A stretch of 49,212 nt of DNA, taken from Phoronis australis (Eukaryota > Phoronida > Phoronidae). Where the stretch lies: contig NMRA01000207.1 of assembly GCA_002633005.1 (NCBI GenBank), positions 5,051 to 54,262 on the forward strand. Direction: 5' to 3'. Of the stretch, positions 32,262 to 44,716 are shown in pieces (the stretch's first letter is position 1; every line of letters starts with the position of its first letter). Under the pieces are notes generated by a model that worked only from the letters and a program-made list of their open reading frames with translations, ran no database searches and was not told where the DNA came from. The translations under genes were made by a program, and so were the position numbers.

Positions 32262-32340
32262 ATGCGAACACCACAGATTCGAACTCACGATCTGGCTGCT
32301 AGAACGCGCGTGCTTTAACACTACACCACCACGATATCTC
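32262..32340 (-). repeat. tRNA-like SINE head
   Basis: The reverse complement contains a B-box-like gagttcgaatctg and, about 45 bp upstream, an A-box-like ggtgtagtgttaaagcacg, as in a tRNA gene. There is no perfect acceptor stem, and diverged A-rich sequence follows, so a tRNA-derived SINE or tRNA pseudogene fits better than a working tRNA. Confidence 0.55.
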
Positions 32341-32590
32341 TACTAACCTGCACCTAAGAGACCTACTTGTTTATGGTCCACAGCATTTGCGCGCGAAACC
32401 TACTTCTTTTTGTAATGCTTATTACGCGTTTTATATATTGTGCAATTGGTTCTTAACAAATGTTTTGTATTTACAATAGTCATCAAATGCCCAAAAGACC
32501 AAATCCGTTTTTCGTGTTGGCAATAATGACGGGATTGCTTTGGAAATCGTCTTAAGTTAAGGTTTGACAAAGAGAGAATTAATGAGTTTT

Positions 32591-32674
32591 TGAGTGATTC
32601 ACTAAGGTTTAGATTAAAATTCACATCTTACCAACAGCTTCTGTTTTTTCATCGTCACTCAGGTTCCATTTTCT
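32591..32674 (+). repeat. 84-bp direct duplication, copy 1
   Basis: Repeated at 32846-32929 with about one difference (aaggttt/aaggctt). The second copy is cut by the N gap at 32930, so the duplication may be an assembly overlap. Confidence 0.9.
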
Positions 32675-32929
32675 TTAAAAAATGAAGTAAATTTTCTTCA
32701 TTGCACAGTGGAGCAGACGACGGAAACGGAGTCGTAGTGCGCAGCGCCACTGCCGGTCGCCTGGGATATCGCAGGAGAGCCTACACTTAGCCGTAGTTCC
32801 GTTACGAATGCGCCGTGTTCCGAATTTGACACTTGAAATTAGGTTTGAGTGATTCACTAAGGCTTAGATTAAAATTCACATCTTACCAACAGCTTCTGTT
32901 TTTTCATCGTCACTCAGGTTCCATTTTCT

Positions 32930-33181
32930 NNNNNNNNNNNNNNNNNNNNNNNNNNNNNNNNNNNNNNNNNNNNNNNNNNNNNNNNNNNNNNNNNNNNNNN
33001 NNNNNNNNNNNNNNNNNNNNNNNNNNNNNNNNNNNNNNNNNNNNNNNNNNNNNNNNNNNNNNNNNNNNNNNNNNNNNNNNNNNNNNNNNNNNNNNNNNNN
33101 NNNNNNNNNNNNNNNNNNNNNNNNNNNNNNNNNNNNNNNNNNNNNNNNNNNNNNNNNNNNNNNNNNNNNNNNNNNNNNNNN
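32930..33181. other. Assembly gap (252 N)
   Basis: Run of 252 N, preceded by a duplicated 84-bp sequence (32846-32929). Confidence 0.99.
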
Positions 33182-33317
33182 AACATTTCCCTACGCTCTT
33201 GCTGTTTTATTTTTTTGCGGCAGCCAGGGGGGGGGGGGCCGGGCCGCCTGCCCCCCCCTAAATCCGCCTATGTGGTAGTATACACTGCAGGTTTCTCAGT
33301 GGTTGGCCACAAGACAT

Positions 33318-33669
33318 TTACTTCACAGTGGTTGCTGAGCAGTGGTGGAAAGTCTTGAACTGCTGCTTAACCATCAAGGTGGCATCAGCACCGATGTCTG
33401 GTGCGTCATCTATCATAAGCGCAATCAACTGTCGTTGCTTGGTCAGTATTGGCATGTCTACGTTTGACACGAGGTTTGAAAAAGTTATCATCCGAACTGG
33501 TGCTAGAGTGATCGTTGTCTTGCGGGATATGTTTGATTCGATATTGTTGAGTTGCGTGACCTTCAACATGTAGCTTCAGTCGATAAACTAGCAAAGTGGT
33601 TACATCAGGTGCACCTTCTGCCATATGCGGGGCAGTCTCTTTCCTTCGGGTGAGAACCACATTGTACAC
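33318..33669 (-). pseudogene. Ty3/Gypsy gag end and aspartic protease fragment
   Basis: In one minus-strand frame (33669 down) the segment HSSTSSDDNFF resembles the serine- and acid-rich stretch after the Gypsy gag zinc knuckle. In another frame (33569 down) LIALMIDDAPDIGADATLM resembles the strand around the D-T/S-G active site, with the catalytic triplet no longer intact. Position upstream, on the same strand, of the pol fragment at 31.38-30.90 kb supports one broken Gypsy element spanning the gap. Confidence 0.45.
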
Positions 33670-35916
33670 ACTACTTGTATGGTACTGTCGGTACTTACTT
33701 AGCAGGTGACGACTTTAAGTATTTTCTCGAGTGCGGATTGTTACTCTTCTTCTTGCCAGTGTGCTCAAAAGCAGCTGGTGTTTACTCACACGTATTTGGT
33801 TCACCTGATTGTCTGTGTCTCCTATTTTCCCGACATCTTGTAAGACTGCTAATGGCCACTTCTTTTTGCACTAACGGAATATATTTGAACTTTGGTAATT
33901 TGGGGCTACAAAATGTAGAACAACCTTCCTGGTGCTTCTCTCCAGTAGACACGTGGAGAGTGAAGCGCTAACTGGTCCATAAGCGATGACCTACATGTAG
34001 TTTACGTAGAGAACCTGGCGGATGACCTAGTTTACGAACCACACTTAGGTCCGCGTGCATTCCAATTGGTCTTTGAAGGGGACCTAAACACAATTATAAA
34101 GGAAAATTTAGGCGGATAACGCCCAAAAACGATATACTGGCAGCGTTTTTAGTCGCCCGTGGGATGTACCCTGGGGGCCCTTCTATCGGCGTCTGTTGAC
34201 CATCTGATCCATTTCGCTAAAACCTCGTTCGCATTCAGCTGTACTGAAAGGAAAAGTCTTAATGCATCATGTAAAAAGATGGTTGGCTGCGCCTACGTGC
34301 GTTTATGCCCTACAATAACGTTACGTACGGTGCGTAGGCGCTACGTTCAAATGCCAAAAGATGGCTGGCTGCGCCTACGCCCTGCGCCTACGCCCCACTA
34401 CAGCACTGAAAATCTGGAAATCAATCGACACTTGCCTTGCCCGTTACAGCCGTTTAAGTGAAAAAAAAATCAAATAAACGCCATTTCTTACGTAATCCTC
34501 GCCTTTTCTAACAAAGAAAACTTGTAGTCGTTTCGAAAACAATACGCTCGTGACACGCGTCCGCGCCATTTCTTAAATATTTGCGACATCTCTCGGGAGA
34601 TTATGATAGCTTGGCAGCAGCAAAATTTGTTCTGAAATTCGGTTTGCTGATATCAAAATTCTAAAAACTTATAATGAAGTGAAACCAGTTCCAATAATTT
34701 GTTGTGTCGTGTACGTAACATCGTGAAAGAACAACAGTTGATTGAAGATTCGACGAAAAAAGAAACTGGCCAATTGGTGACGCAATATTTCACGTCGCCA
34801 AAAGCCGACGCAGAAAATCGCTACAAAACTTTAGCAGCACAATAATTTTCCAGAACCAGAAAATAATATTATTTACTCAAATAAGTGTGTAGTTTTTGAT
34901 AACACTAATTTTGAGTCATATTTTACCTGGTCAGTTTTTACCCACATCGGCGAAAGCTGTATATTTCGTATGCAGCTTTACACCAAGGCTAGCTCTGCCT
35001 GGGCTAATTTCACGTACCGGGATTTTCCGTAGATAAGCCCACCCAATGAAACGTGAGTGTTTATTCGGAAAATTATGCTACAACTTCTGGTGTGAAGTGC
35101 TCAGACAGGGGAGGCGTTTATCCGGAAAATGTCCTCTTAAAAGTCCACTCAGCGTCTACTTTTAAAAAATATGGTTTTGTGGATCATTTTTCTTTTATAA
35201 AAAACGAACGAAGTGTTGACGAACCATGTAGTTATTAACTTAAAAATTAAAAAAAAACAGTTTCATGCAAAAAATAATGACATTTTCATAGCAGCCGAGG
35301 TTATTCCTTTGTAGCTGAAATTTTCATTATAAAGTGTTTTGCCACCAGTCAATCGATATTTCTTAGTATATCAATACTTGTCATTTGCGAAATAGTTCCA
35401 AAAGCAATCGTGGAGTCGCATGCATGATATTTGTTTTAGTAGAAAATTCTCGTTTACTAGTAAACGTTGCTTGGGTCTACTTCGTTACAAAATGAATAGA
35501 GAAAATCCTACTGAGCGCAAACATTCATTTTCTTTCCCCCAATCTAGCTAACGCGATGTAAATTTTCATTTGTATCCTGGTGTACATTTGCATATGGTGA
35601 GTATACTCATGTGGATGCAAGAGTGCTGCATGTAAACCAGCCATCATCTTTGGTTAAATCATGGTTAGTTGTTTCCGAGGTAGGCCTACCTTGCACATCC
35701 AAAGCTTTCAATTCTGTAGAAAAGCCACTTTACAGCTGACACTCATTACAGTCTTCCACTGTTAGAAAGATGTATATGCGCATGCAAAACGCGAGACAAG
35801 TCTCGAGATTGTGCACGTGCGCCTATCGGGCGTTTCTTTTGTGTTCGGTTGTGGTCCACGACTTGCGCCAATGAGACAAATATAAAGAACTTTCATGTTA
35901 CGATGGCACTGCAAAA
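33670..35916. other. No recognisable gene; local hairpin repeats
   Basis: At 34280-34400 the block aaagatgg(t/c)tggctgcgcc recurs and gcgcctacgtgc faces its reverse complement ggtgcgtaggcgc, forming a possible hairpin. Other frames (for example 35053-35238) are short and unrecognised. Confidence 0.5.
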
Positions 35917-36390
35917 ATGATTGTTTTGAATGCTAACATAAACAAAGAGATAAACCCCAAACTTACAGTTTGTAGCAAAAACGAGTTCCCATACCAGCCA
36001 CAACACTATTTAGCCATCGTGCTTTTGAAAAGTATATTTAGCACCGACCTTTGGGGTCACCCAGTTGCCTACGCTGTGTGCCACTTTGATACCGTTTTGG
36101 CACTGTCCCAGCATCGGTTGCTATATCAGTCTGTTTTGTATTTTAACAACCCGGTCTATGAAAGTCAACATATGTACAGTATCGCACAATTTTGCGCTAT
36201 TTACGAAGCATGGTTTTCACTGCAACAAAAATGCTATTTTTGTATTTGGCGCGATATAGTCGGTGGGCCAGATTTTGTAGGGCCTCTAGAAAATGGTTTT
36301 TGTGAGTACTTTAGGGGGGCAATTTTATTTTGGTGTTTTTTAATTCCTTTATTAGAGTGTTTTCAAAATCTAAAAAGTTCCCACATATAA
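35917..36390 (+). CDS. Hypothetical 157-residue ORF
   Basis: ATG-to-TAA frame of 157 codons, the longest intact ATG frame outside mobile elements. It is rich in Cys, Phe, Tyr and Leu, with a hydrophobic C-terminal segment (AILFWCFLIPLLECF) that could be a membrane helix. A TATA-like atataaag lies about 38 bp before the ATG. I recognise no domain, and no splice signal is obvious. It could be an exon, a transposon fragment or chance. Confidence 0.25.
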   Translation: MIVLNANINKEINPKLTVCSKNEFPYQPQHYLAIVLLKSIFSTDLWGHPVAYAVCHFDTVLALSQHRLLYQSVLYFNNPVYESQHMYSIAQFCAIYEAWFSLQQKCYFCIWRDIVGGPDFVGPLENGFCEYFRGAILFWCFLIPLLECFQNLKSSHI

Positions 36391-36999
36391 AGTTGCACAT
36401 TTTTGAGAAATTTGAGTTTGAAGTTACATAATAATCACCAAAGAGCTTAGTAAACTTATATTTGTAAAAACAACAGTTTTGGTGACTTTTTTGTAAAACA
36501 AGTAATATGGTCCCATCAGTGCCATTGTATTAAACAATATTACACTCACATTACACGTTTTACTATTGTAAATTAATTGTAAACAGTGAAATTTAAAAAA
36601 CGTAAAGAGACACCTAGTGGCCAAAATGCAAACTAAGTCTGAATGTTACTAGGAAGTTATTCTGGCATTGTCAGGCAACAAAAATAACACAAAACACTTG
36701 AGACTGGGCAAAATTTGTGCCTCAATGACTAAAACATTGACTAATGGTGTAAAATACAGCTTGTTTGCATAATACACCAGAAATACGTTATAGTACAAAA
36801 ACAATATACCGGTAGTTGAATGATCTCTGTGAATGTGCACAAAGACTGTATGAAAATAATAGATTATTCTGACAGCGTTTATCAAGCAGTATGAGACAAA
36901 TACATGACAATGATCAAAGTATGTACTTTCTATGACTTAATCAACAAATAAAATTAACTTTTTAATACAAAAAAGGAAATAACGGGGTTGGAGGTCTAT
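36391..36999. other. No recognisable gene
   Basis: AT-rich sequence with only short frames and no motif of note. Confidence 0.5.
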
Positions 37000-37269
37000 T
37001 TAGGGTTGACTTGTCAAAGAACTATCCAATGTTATGCAGTCAGTGTTGCTGATGTTACTACAGTTGTCACAGCTGCACATTTCTGTACAGTTTGACCCAG
37101 CATTGCAGCACAAACTCAGTTTCCCAGCACACATGTTCTTTTTGCACTTGCAGCGTTCATCGTTTAGTACTGTCAATGGAGATGCGGTCATTGCCATACA
37201 TATTAACTGCAAAGCTCCACCGCCAAGGAGCCAACTATGGTCGATTAGAGAGGGTACAGCACTGCACAC
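37000..37269 (-). pseudogene. Cysteine-rich C-terminal domain fragment
   Basis: Minus-strand frame with CKCKKNMCAGKLSLCCNAGS followed by CTEMCSCDNC. The pattern resembles the Cys-rich (CXC-like) tails found in many invertebrate repeat-encoded proteins, where a Trp-containing segment (HSWLLGGGALQLICM) precedes it. No ATG start, so it would be the end of a longer broken coding region. Function not established. Confidence 0.35.
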
Positions 37270-37466
37270 TGGTGATTAACCCGCAGGCAATGAAGGGTCA
37301 AACACTAAGTCCTTGTTTGGAGGCGGGCACTATTTGGGCAAACGTTTGATTCAAAATATGTTATAATGGGCTGTGTTAATTAGAGTCAGCAAGTGAATTA
37401 TTGAACACTAGCCTCAATTCACTTTCGTATCTCTTAGTCGGGCACAAACTACAACAGTGAGTAGCT

Positions 37467-37658
37467 TCAACAATATTTCTTAAGATTGCCTGTCCAAATA
37501 ACTTCATGCACACCAGCTTTCTGAAGAACAGCTTCAAAGTCTTGCTTTAGTTTTGAAAGGCAAATGACATCTCCTTGTGTTAGAAGCTTCGATTCAATGA
37601 ACTCCAAACAAAACTGTAGAAAAACATCTCTGAAAACTGTGAATTCGTCACTCTTCAC
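37467..37658 (-). pseudogene. Helical protein fragment, probably the same decayed gene
   Basis: A 63-residue minus-strand frame (VFLQFCLEFIESKLL, LSKLKQDFEAVLQKAG) upstream of the Cys-rich fragment on the same strand. The same kind of helical segment often precedes Cys-rich tails in repeat-derived invertebrate proteins. Assignment is tentative. Confidence 0.25.
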
Positions 37659-40199
37659 AATCGTTGTCTTTCTATTTTTTATAGCATGATGATCTGTGGT
37701 ACTTGGCTTCTAAGACACAAGGTCTTTATCTTTGAATTTCATTTGCATATTCAGGGCTCTGGACTGAGCTGTTGCTTGCGATACAAGTCCAACTGAAAAA
37801 AACCCGAACTGTTAACACTAATTTAACATTCAACTATGAGTGAGTTGGCATGCAACTTTTTCAGACGGACTTATCAGGCACTGATCCACCACCAGCCTAA
37901 CAAATTTACATGCCGTCTGATCTGTAGCCTAATAATGTTGATCGTCTAATAATTAGATCAGTTGATGCAACTGAAAATAAATCAACTGATATACCAGTGC
38001 AGTGATTGAAATTTAATTTTTTTAAATCAGATGCTCAAACCATAGTCAATCGATTTACACTTAAGGTAATCGACGTTTGACGAAATGGACAGTGGCTTCC
38101 ATCGTCCTCAAATTTCGACGGCGACGATGGCCACTTAGGCACTTTAATTTAATTATCATTGCAGCTACCTAAGTAATTAATGTTTACAAAAAATTGAGAC
38201 TACGGCAGGGGATGACGGCCACTTGGGCATGTTGTTTGCAACCATCTACTCCATTTAACCTTCTCAAAAATTTTTGACTTAAAGTGCTTTAAAATCACAC
38301 CCACAGTATAACGCCATAGGATTATCCCTTAGCGCAAGCAGTGTCGATGTGGCAACTGAATGGAGTGTTCGAAAAACAGGATTGCAGGAGTATTTGTTTA
38401 AACTGGGAACAAATGAAAACATTAACGACCTCCTCAGAGGCATCTCTCTACGCGGTACTTCTAAACTTATAGGAACATAATTTGCCGAAAAGTATCCGGC
38501 ATATGAAGTACCTATGGTATGATCATCGTCTCTACTGGGTCAGCAGTATTGTCTAAGGCCTAGGCAGCCAAGGGGCTGAACAAGTTAAAAAACAACTGGT
38601 GATAATACTGAAACACACATGGAAAACACCAAGATGTATTTTTAAAAAACACGTACCTGTTTTTGAAAGCTATACTTCTTTCTCTTTCTTGAAATGTGGC
38701 CCATAATGTACTTTTCCTGCTAACAAATGATGCACTCATGTTTCAGAATGTTCCTATCTTGTTCAGGTTAATTGGGTGTTTCAGATTTTGGAAGTGATTG
38801 ATTTTCTTGGGAAATCTTGGATAACATCTGTATCACTTTCAGCAACTTCAGCTTTAGTACTACTGTTGGTGCCTTGAAACGTTGCTATGCCGTTCTATGT
38901 CCTTTCAATTTTCTGGTCTGACACTTGGTATTCTAGTCTATAGCACTCAGCAGTATACTGTGTAGGCTACCAGGGCATGCAGCTGTTTTCTGCACAAACG
39001 TTTGTGACACCTCTTCTTCTTTTTGATCTACTGATCTACAGAGTTCCACAGTCAATCAGCTTTCGTCAGGAAGCTTTCCTAAGCTTCTTTAGGCTCTGAC
39101 ATCACAATTTTGTGCTGTTTGATAAACCTTGAATTATACAGACATCACATTCCATGGGAGCAGCCATATTGAAGTAACTAAGCACAACAATACAATCTGG
39201 CTCTCTGATTGGTCAATTCACTAGAAAAGCGCCATCAAGTGGCAGGAATATGCATCATATTTTGTGCAACAAAAACACCTTTTTTTAAAAAAATGTGCAA
39301 GTGTAGACGTGGGAACTTTTTGGAATTTGATTTTTAGTTATATTATCTAGCCACATAGAAAAAACTAGGTTGCCCCCCCAAAGTACTCACAAGGATGAAC
39401 GCTATGAGATCTGGCCCACCGACTAATAGGCTTAAATTATGAGACGTTTCTTAACGATTCGCAGCCGAAATGTTATTTTTTTGAAGACAGAAAGAGAACA
39501 TTTCTCCTGGGAATGCTACTTGGTGGCCGTGTGTTGATGGTTTCGACCACAGGCTGTGGTGCTAGGCGTCTAGTGTGGTAGTGTAGTTAGTAGTAGTATC
39601 TGGCTCTGCTTAGTGCTCTGCTTTCAGCTTTCGCCGCTGTTCAGTTTCGACTGTTAGTACTGTACATGTAGCTTCTCCCACAACAAGACTCGTACAGTGC
39701 CTCCACGCGGCAACACATGGACTGGGTTTACTCAGACTAAACTGTGCGGGATCTGGTTGGAGAAGGGGGTTTTCTGTCTTTAGCAGCCGCTGTTGTTTCG
39801 AACGATATGAGATGCCGAAAACTTTGTTGGAAGCATTCTCTGTTCTCGGATGATTGATCAGTGGCTCTAGAGTGGGAGGCCTCTCTAACCCAATCATCCC
39901 CTTTTGGGGCGCCTGGTCAGGAGTATCTTGACTTAGACCTCTTCGGGTCCGATTGACACCCCTTGTCTCTGGTTGGGTGACGCGGGAGACCTTAAGAACT
40001 AATACCCTGGTTCTTGAGTCTTAAAGCAGTTGCGGCTGGTGGTAAACAACACAGAACTTTGCGTATCAAGTAATATTGGGCAAACCGCAGTGCACGGAGT
40101 AGCGCCTGCTGCACTAGGGGACAAGCCTCCGCACGGTTAGCCCTGGGAGTTTGCGAGGTTCTGGCACTTGGAGGTAGACATATCGAACATGGAAAATCC
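37659..40199. other. No recognisable gene; probable 5' region of the downstream LINE
   Basis: 37.7-39.5 kb has no supported feature. 39.6-40.2 kb is more GC-rich than its surroundings and runs into ORF1 of the LINE, so it may be that element's 5' UTR. Confidence 0.4.
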
Positions 40200-40312
40200 A
40201 TTTGCAGCAGAAGCCCTTTCGCTGGGGGTCATTATGCTCGCTTGGAGGAACCAGGGGAAGGAGCTGTTAAAACCAGTGTCAGACCCTATAGATTGCGGAT
40301 GCAGGAAAGCCT

Positions 40313-41610
40313 TTGGCTGGGCCTTGTTGCCACCCTATGGATAGGGTGAATGCGGATGCAGACCTGAATCATAACCTTTACTTGCTATATGGATCCACAG
40401 CGAAAACCAATAACCCACCCTGGTCAGGGGTCAAGGGACCAGCGCACAGGGCAGTCGAATGCAGTCTTTGCGGCCATGGACGTCCGCCTCAAGGACTCCT
40501 ACCTAGGAGTTTCTATAAGGCTAGTGGAAGAACCCCTACTGTGGTCGCTTGCTCTGGGAAATCACTGGACTCTTCTATGAGAGTGGAAAGTGAGATTGCC
40601 AAGCTTGTGAAAGCGGCTAGTGTGGCTGCTGACGCGAACCCCAAACCCGTGCCCCGGACACTCCTCACGGAGCGAATGGTGGCGGAAAGACTTCAACTGG
40701 GTTTGATGGCAGCTCCCACTGATTTGCTCTCTGCTGCTCGGCGGAAAACAAAGCGGGCTCGCCAGACGGCTCAGAAGAAGCATGAAAACCTAGAAATCGA
40801 TGTTCAGCAGGGTGTTAAGCGCCCCACGTCTGACAGCTCGACTCCTGGGACATCCTCAAAACCTCACCAAAGTGGCTAAAGTGGATAAACTACCTTATGC
40901 TAGCGTGGCTAAGAAAGCTCTTAGTGTCTTTGTGGCTGCAAAGGCTGGTGAGCCACCACTAAATGAGGACGAGGCTATCTGAAGCGCCGACTACAGATGG
41001 CATTTGTCAAGCCTCAGCGACCCCGTGTCCCGCTTCATATCAAGTCTTGAAAAGGGCAACCTGGCGATTGCCTTTAACAACTCAGCTACTTTTGACTGGG
41101 TCAAACTTGAGTGTACGGAACTTACACCTGATGGTTCTGAATCTCACAGGTCAGGGTACCACGTGATGGGTCCAGGCGATTTACCTCCTGTGTTCAAGGC
41201 CTTCTGTCATGTGTCAGAGGAAGTTGCCTCTGATAAGGATGAGTTCTTGTTGGTCCTTAAGGAGAGCAACGATGACCTGGATATGACAAAGGTTCATGTG
41301 GTATCAATGACTGCCATCAAACCAACGTCAAAATATCCCTCTAAGAGATTTACTATTGTCCTAGCGTTCGGTTCTCCGTGGGATGGATTTTCGTCCCTGG
41401 TGCGGCTTTGCTGGGAGTGTGCTTTTTAGAGCTAGGAGCAAAGGCAGTAAGGGGGCCAAAGCCTCTTTCCAGGCCTCAGAAGGGATGTCAACCTCGGACA
41501 TGGAAGCTGACAGTGCGCCCACCACAAAGTCAGCGGAAATGGACCATCCAATGACAAATCTTCTCTGGCTCCTTCCCTACTTACGAGTGGTGTGGAGTCT
41601 AGGTATATAG
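40313..41610 (+). pseudogene. LINE ORF1 (gag-like), frameshifted
   Basis: Open segments 40313-40879, 40800-40982, 41004-41429 and 41383-41610 lie in different frames. Basic, Lys/Arg-rich stretches (RRKTKRARQTAQKKHEN) are followed by a globular part (GDLPPVFKAFCHVSEEV, SKYPSKRFTIVLAFG). I see no zinc knuckle. Its place directly before the endonuclease ORF gives the call; it would bind element RNA. Confidence 0.5.
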
Positions 41611-41637
41611 TCACTGGTATATTCTTAACATGATGAA

Positions 41638-44600
41638 ATGAATCATGAGGTTAAAATCTGGCAGATAAATATGCACCGGGCCTACAACCCATCAGTGCTT
41701 CTGCAACAGACGCTTGAGCACAATACCCTATTCATGGCCTTCGTACAAGAGCCGTGCTGTCGAAGAAGCGCGATGATGAACACTCCTAGGAATCTTATAT
41801 TGCTTCACTGGGTAACAACATCAAGCCCAGGGCTGCGACTCTGGTATCCAAGGACATAACCTCAAGAATCCTTCCTGAGTTTTGTGACAGGGACATTGTG
41901 GCAGTGTCCTGTGATACACTAAGACCAAATGGTCTAATATGCGCAGTATGGTGGGTCTCAGCCTATATGCCAGGGGACTCCGCCGAGAGCCCACCCCCAC
42001 CTAAACTGCAACAAATCACCAATCACTGCAGAGCCAAAAATATCTCTTTGGTTATCTGTTGTGATGCCAATTGCCAATTCACATCACAAGTTGTGGCACA
42101 GCACCGACACCAACCCAAGAGGTGAGGCACTTCTAGAGTTCATTGTCAGCTCACAACAAGAGCCATGAGTCCACATTTGTTGTCAGAAACCGGAAGAAGA
42201 TTATAGACCTTACTCTGGTTAATTTGCTTGCTGTTGATTGGAGAGTGGATTCTGCACCTTCTTTATCTGACCACAGATACATCAGGTTTGAAGTGGCGAC
42301 TTCCGTTGTTCCACTATTTACTGAGAATAGGAATACCAATAAGGTGAACTGGGAACTCTATTGTTCAAAGGTTTCCAAACTCTTCCTACTCTAGAAACAG
42401 CAACTATCAGGACTCGTTCTGATGTTAACAAATTGGCAGATGAAATTAACAATGCCCTGACCAAGTCATTAGATATTTCCTGCCTTAAACGCTGTATTAA
42501 GGTCACTGGGAAACCAAAACAACAGATTTGGTGGACCAAAGAACTGGCAGCACTTCGGGGTAAGGTACGTAAAGCTCACAGAGCGGCAATTCGGACTGAC
42601 ACTGACGAGTGCTGGGATGCATATCATCTTGCCTATCGTATGTTTAAGTCTTCCACACGCAAAGCAAAGCGCAATTCATTGAGGAATTTCTGTCAGCAAA
42701 CTAACAGCTTCTCTGCATCTGCAAGGCTGGTGCAATTGCTTAAGAAGAACCACTCCTCCAGACTCGAGGTCATTCAAAAAGAGGATGGCTCATACACACG
42801 CTCCGCCGAGGAAACACACGAAGTCATGATGGGTAAGCACTATCCTGATAGTGTAAACCTGTCGAACCAATGACGAACTCAGAGAAGTGTGAACCATTAG
42901 CTTATGCTGATGTTTAAAATATAGCCACACCTCATCTCTAGGAGTTAGCTCTAAAGTCTTTTAAACAATGGAAGTCCCCAGGACTAGACATGATATATCC
43001 TATAATGCTCCAAGGGGCTGGGATACCACTATTCCAAATACTCACAGCGACCTACAAAGCCATTCTTAAACTAGGTTATATCCCCAAGACTTGGACTGAA
43101 GCTAGGGTAGTCTTCATTCCTAAACCAGGGAAGAGCTCATACCTTTTGGTTGAATCATTTAGGCCTATAAACTTAACATCCTTCCTTCTCAAAGGACTGA
43201 AAAGGCTCATTCTGTGGCATCTTGATAAACAAGGCATACAGAACAAACTTCAGAACAACCAGTATGCTTATAGGCCTGGCTTCTCTACGGAGACCGCTCT
43301 ACATCATCTGGTTGCTAGACTGGAAAGGGTTGTTTTTAATAAACAATTTGACCCCCAATTTGTGCCTTCATTGATCTTGTTGGTGCTTTCAGCAATATTA
43401 AGCATAACGCGATCCGAATTGCACTAAACCACTTTAAAGAGAATAGGTGTCTCACCAGGTGGATCATTAACATGCTTGGAAGTCAATTTGTGACTGCTTG
43501 TCTAGACGATGTGAGTGTGGCGGTTCGCATCACCAGAGGAACACCTCAGGGTGGCGCTGCCTCACCAACCCTCTTTAACATGGTTATAGATGGTTTGCTT
43601 CGACAATTATCTACTGACATGGGTCCAAGCTTGTATGCACAGGCCTATGCAGATGTTATTGCTCTCAGTGTGTCTAGAATCCGGCGATCCTGACACATGT
43701 CGCTATCTTGCTCAAAGAGCACTAAATACAACAGCCACATGGGCTAAGTCAGTTGGCTTAGAAATTAGTGGTAGCAAAACAAAGGTGATCATGTTCACTT
43801 GGAAGCTTAAATGGTCAATGCTGCCTTTAATGTTGAATGGTAAACATCTTGATCTTGTAGACAAGGCGACTTATCTAGGTGTCATTTTAAACCATCGTCT
43901 TTCCTGGACCCCACATATTACAGAAAAAAATCTCAAAAGCCAAAACTGCATTGATGAGATGCAGTCGTGCGGTGGGTAGAATATGTTCTGGATTTATACT
44001 GCTGTTATCCGACCTACATGTATGATGTCCTATGCTGCGTCGGTATGGGTAACAGCATTAAAACAGGTTACAATTATCAATCAACTTAAGCAGCTGCAAC
44101 GTCTAGCTTGTCTGTGCATAACCTCTGCTTTTCCAGGAACTCCTTCTGCAGCCCTAGAAATGCTAAGCGGTCGACCACCACTCTACATATACCTTGAGGG
44201 TGAAGCTGCATGTGCTGCAATTCGTCTCAGATATAATGGTCAGTGGGTGAAAAATAATATCCCAGCTGACTCCGATTTACACAGAAGCCACAGGAATGTT
44301 TGCAATAAGCTAATAGCCAAAATTGGGCAACTATGGAACATGCCTAGTGATGTCCAAGTCACAACATTAAATCATACAAACAATTTCTTCACGGAAATTG
44401 GTGATTAATGGCCTACCGTAGAACACAAGAATGAGGTGGTTTGTTATACGGACGGCTCTAAACTGGAAAATGGTCAGACAGGTGCTGGAGTCTATTTTCC
44501 AAGCCTTCCTGTTGCAGATGCAGACAACTGGGTATCGCTAGGCAATCTTGCCATGGTGTTTCAGGCTGAGATCACTGCAATTAATAGAGCTGCTCAACAG

Positions 44601-44708
44601 ACACAACAATATAACACTGAGCTGGGCAATCGGCCAATTGCCATCTTCTCAGATAGCCAGGCAGCAATCAGCCCTAAAGAAACTAAGGGTCAATTCTCGC
44701 TGTGTTAA
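41638..44708 (+). pseudogene. LINE ORF2, endonuclease-RT-RNase H (first part)
   Basis: The endonuclease starts at ATG 41638 (VKIWQINMHRA, FMAFVQEPCC, and later the catalytic SDHRYIRFEV at about 42270). RT: FIPKPGKSSY and SFRPINLTSFLLKGL (about 43120-43200), YAYRPGFSTETALHHLV (43266-43316), TPQGGAASP (43541-43567). At the catalytic YADD position the sequence reads YADV (Asp then Val, 43652-43657), which would inactivate RT. RNase H starts YTDGSKLENGQTGAG (about 44445), with AEI and FSDSQAA following. It runs into a DNA element at 44717. At least six frame changes occur. Confidence 0.85.
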
Positions 44709-44716
44709 TGCTTGTA

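Noticed and set aside
32262-32340. Functional tRNA gene
   Set aside because: A- and B-box-like sequences are present but no good acceptor stem or complete cloverleaf can be drawn; a SINE head or pseudogene is more likely.
32833-33261. 142-codon ORF
   Set aside because: Spans the 252-N gap; not a real frame.
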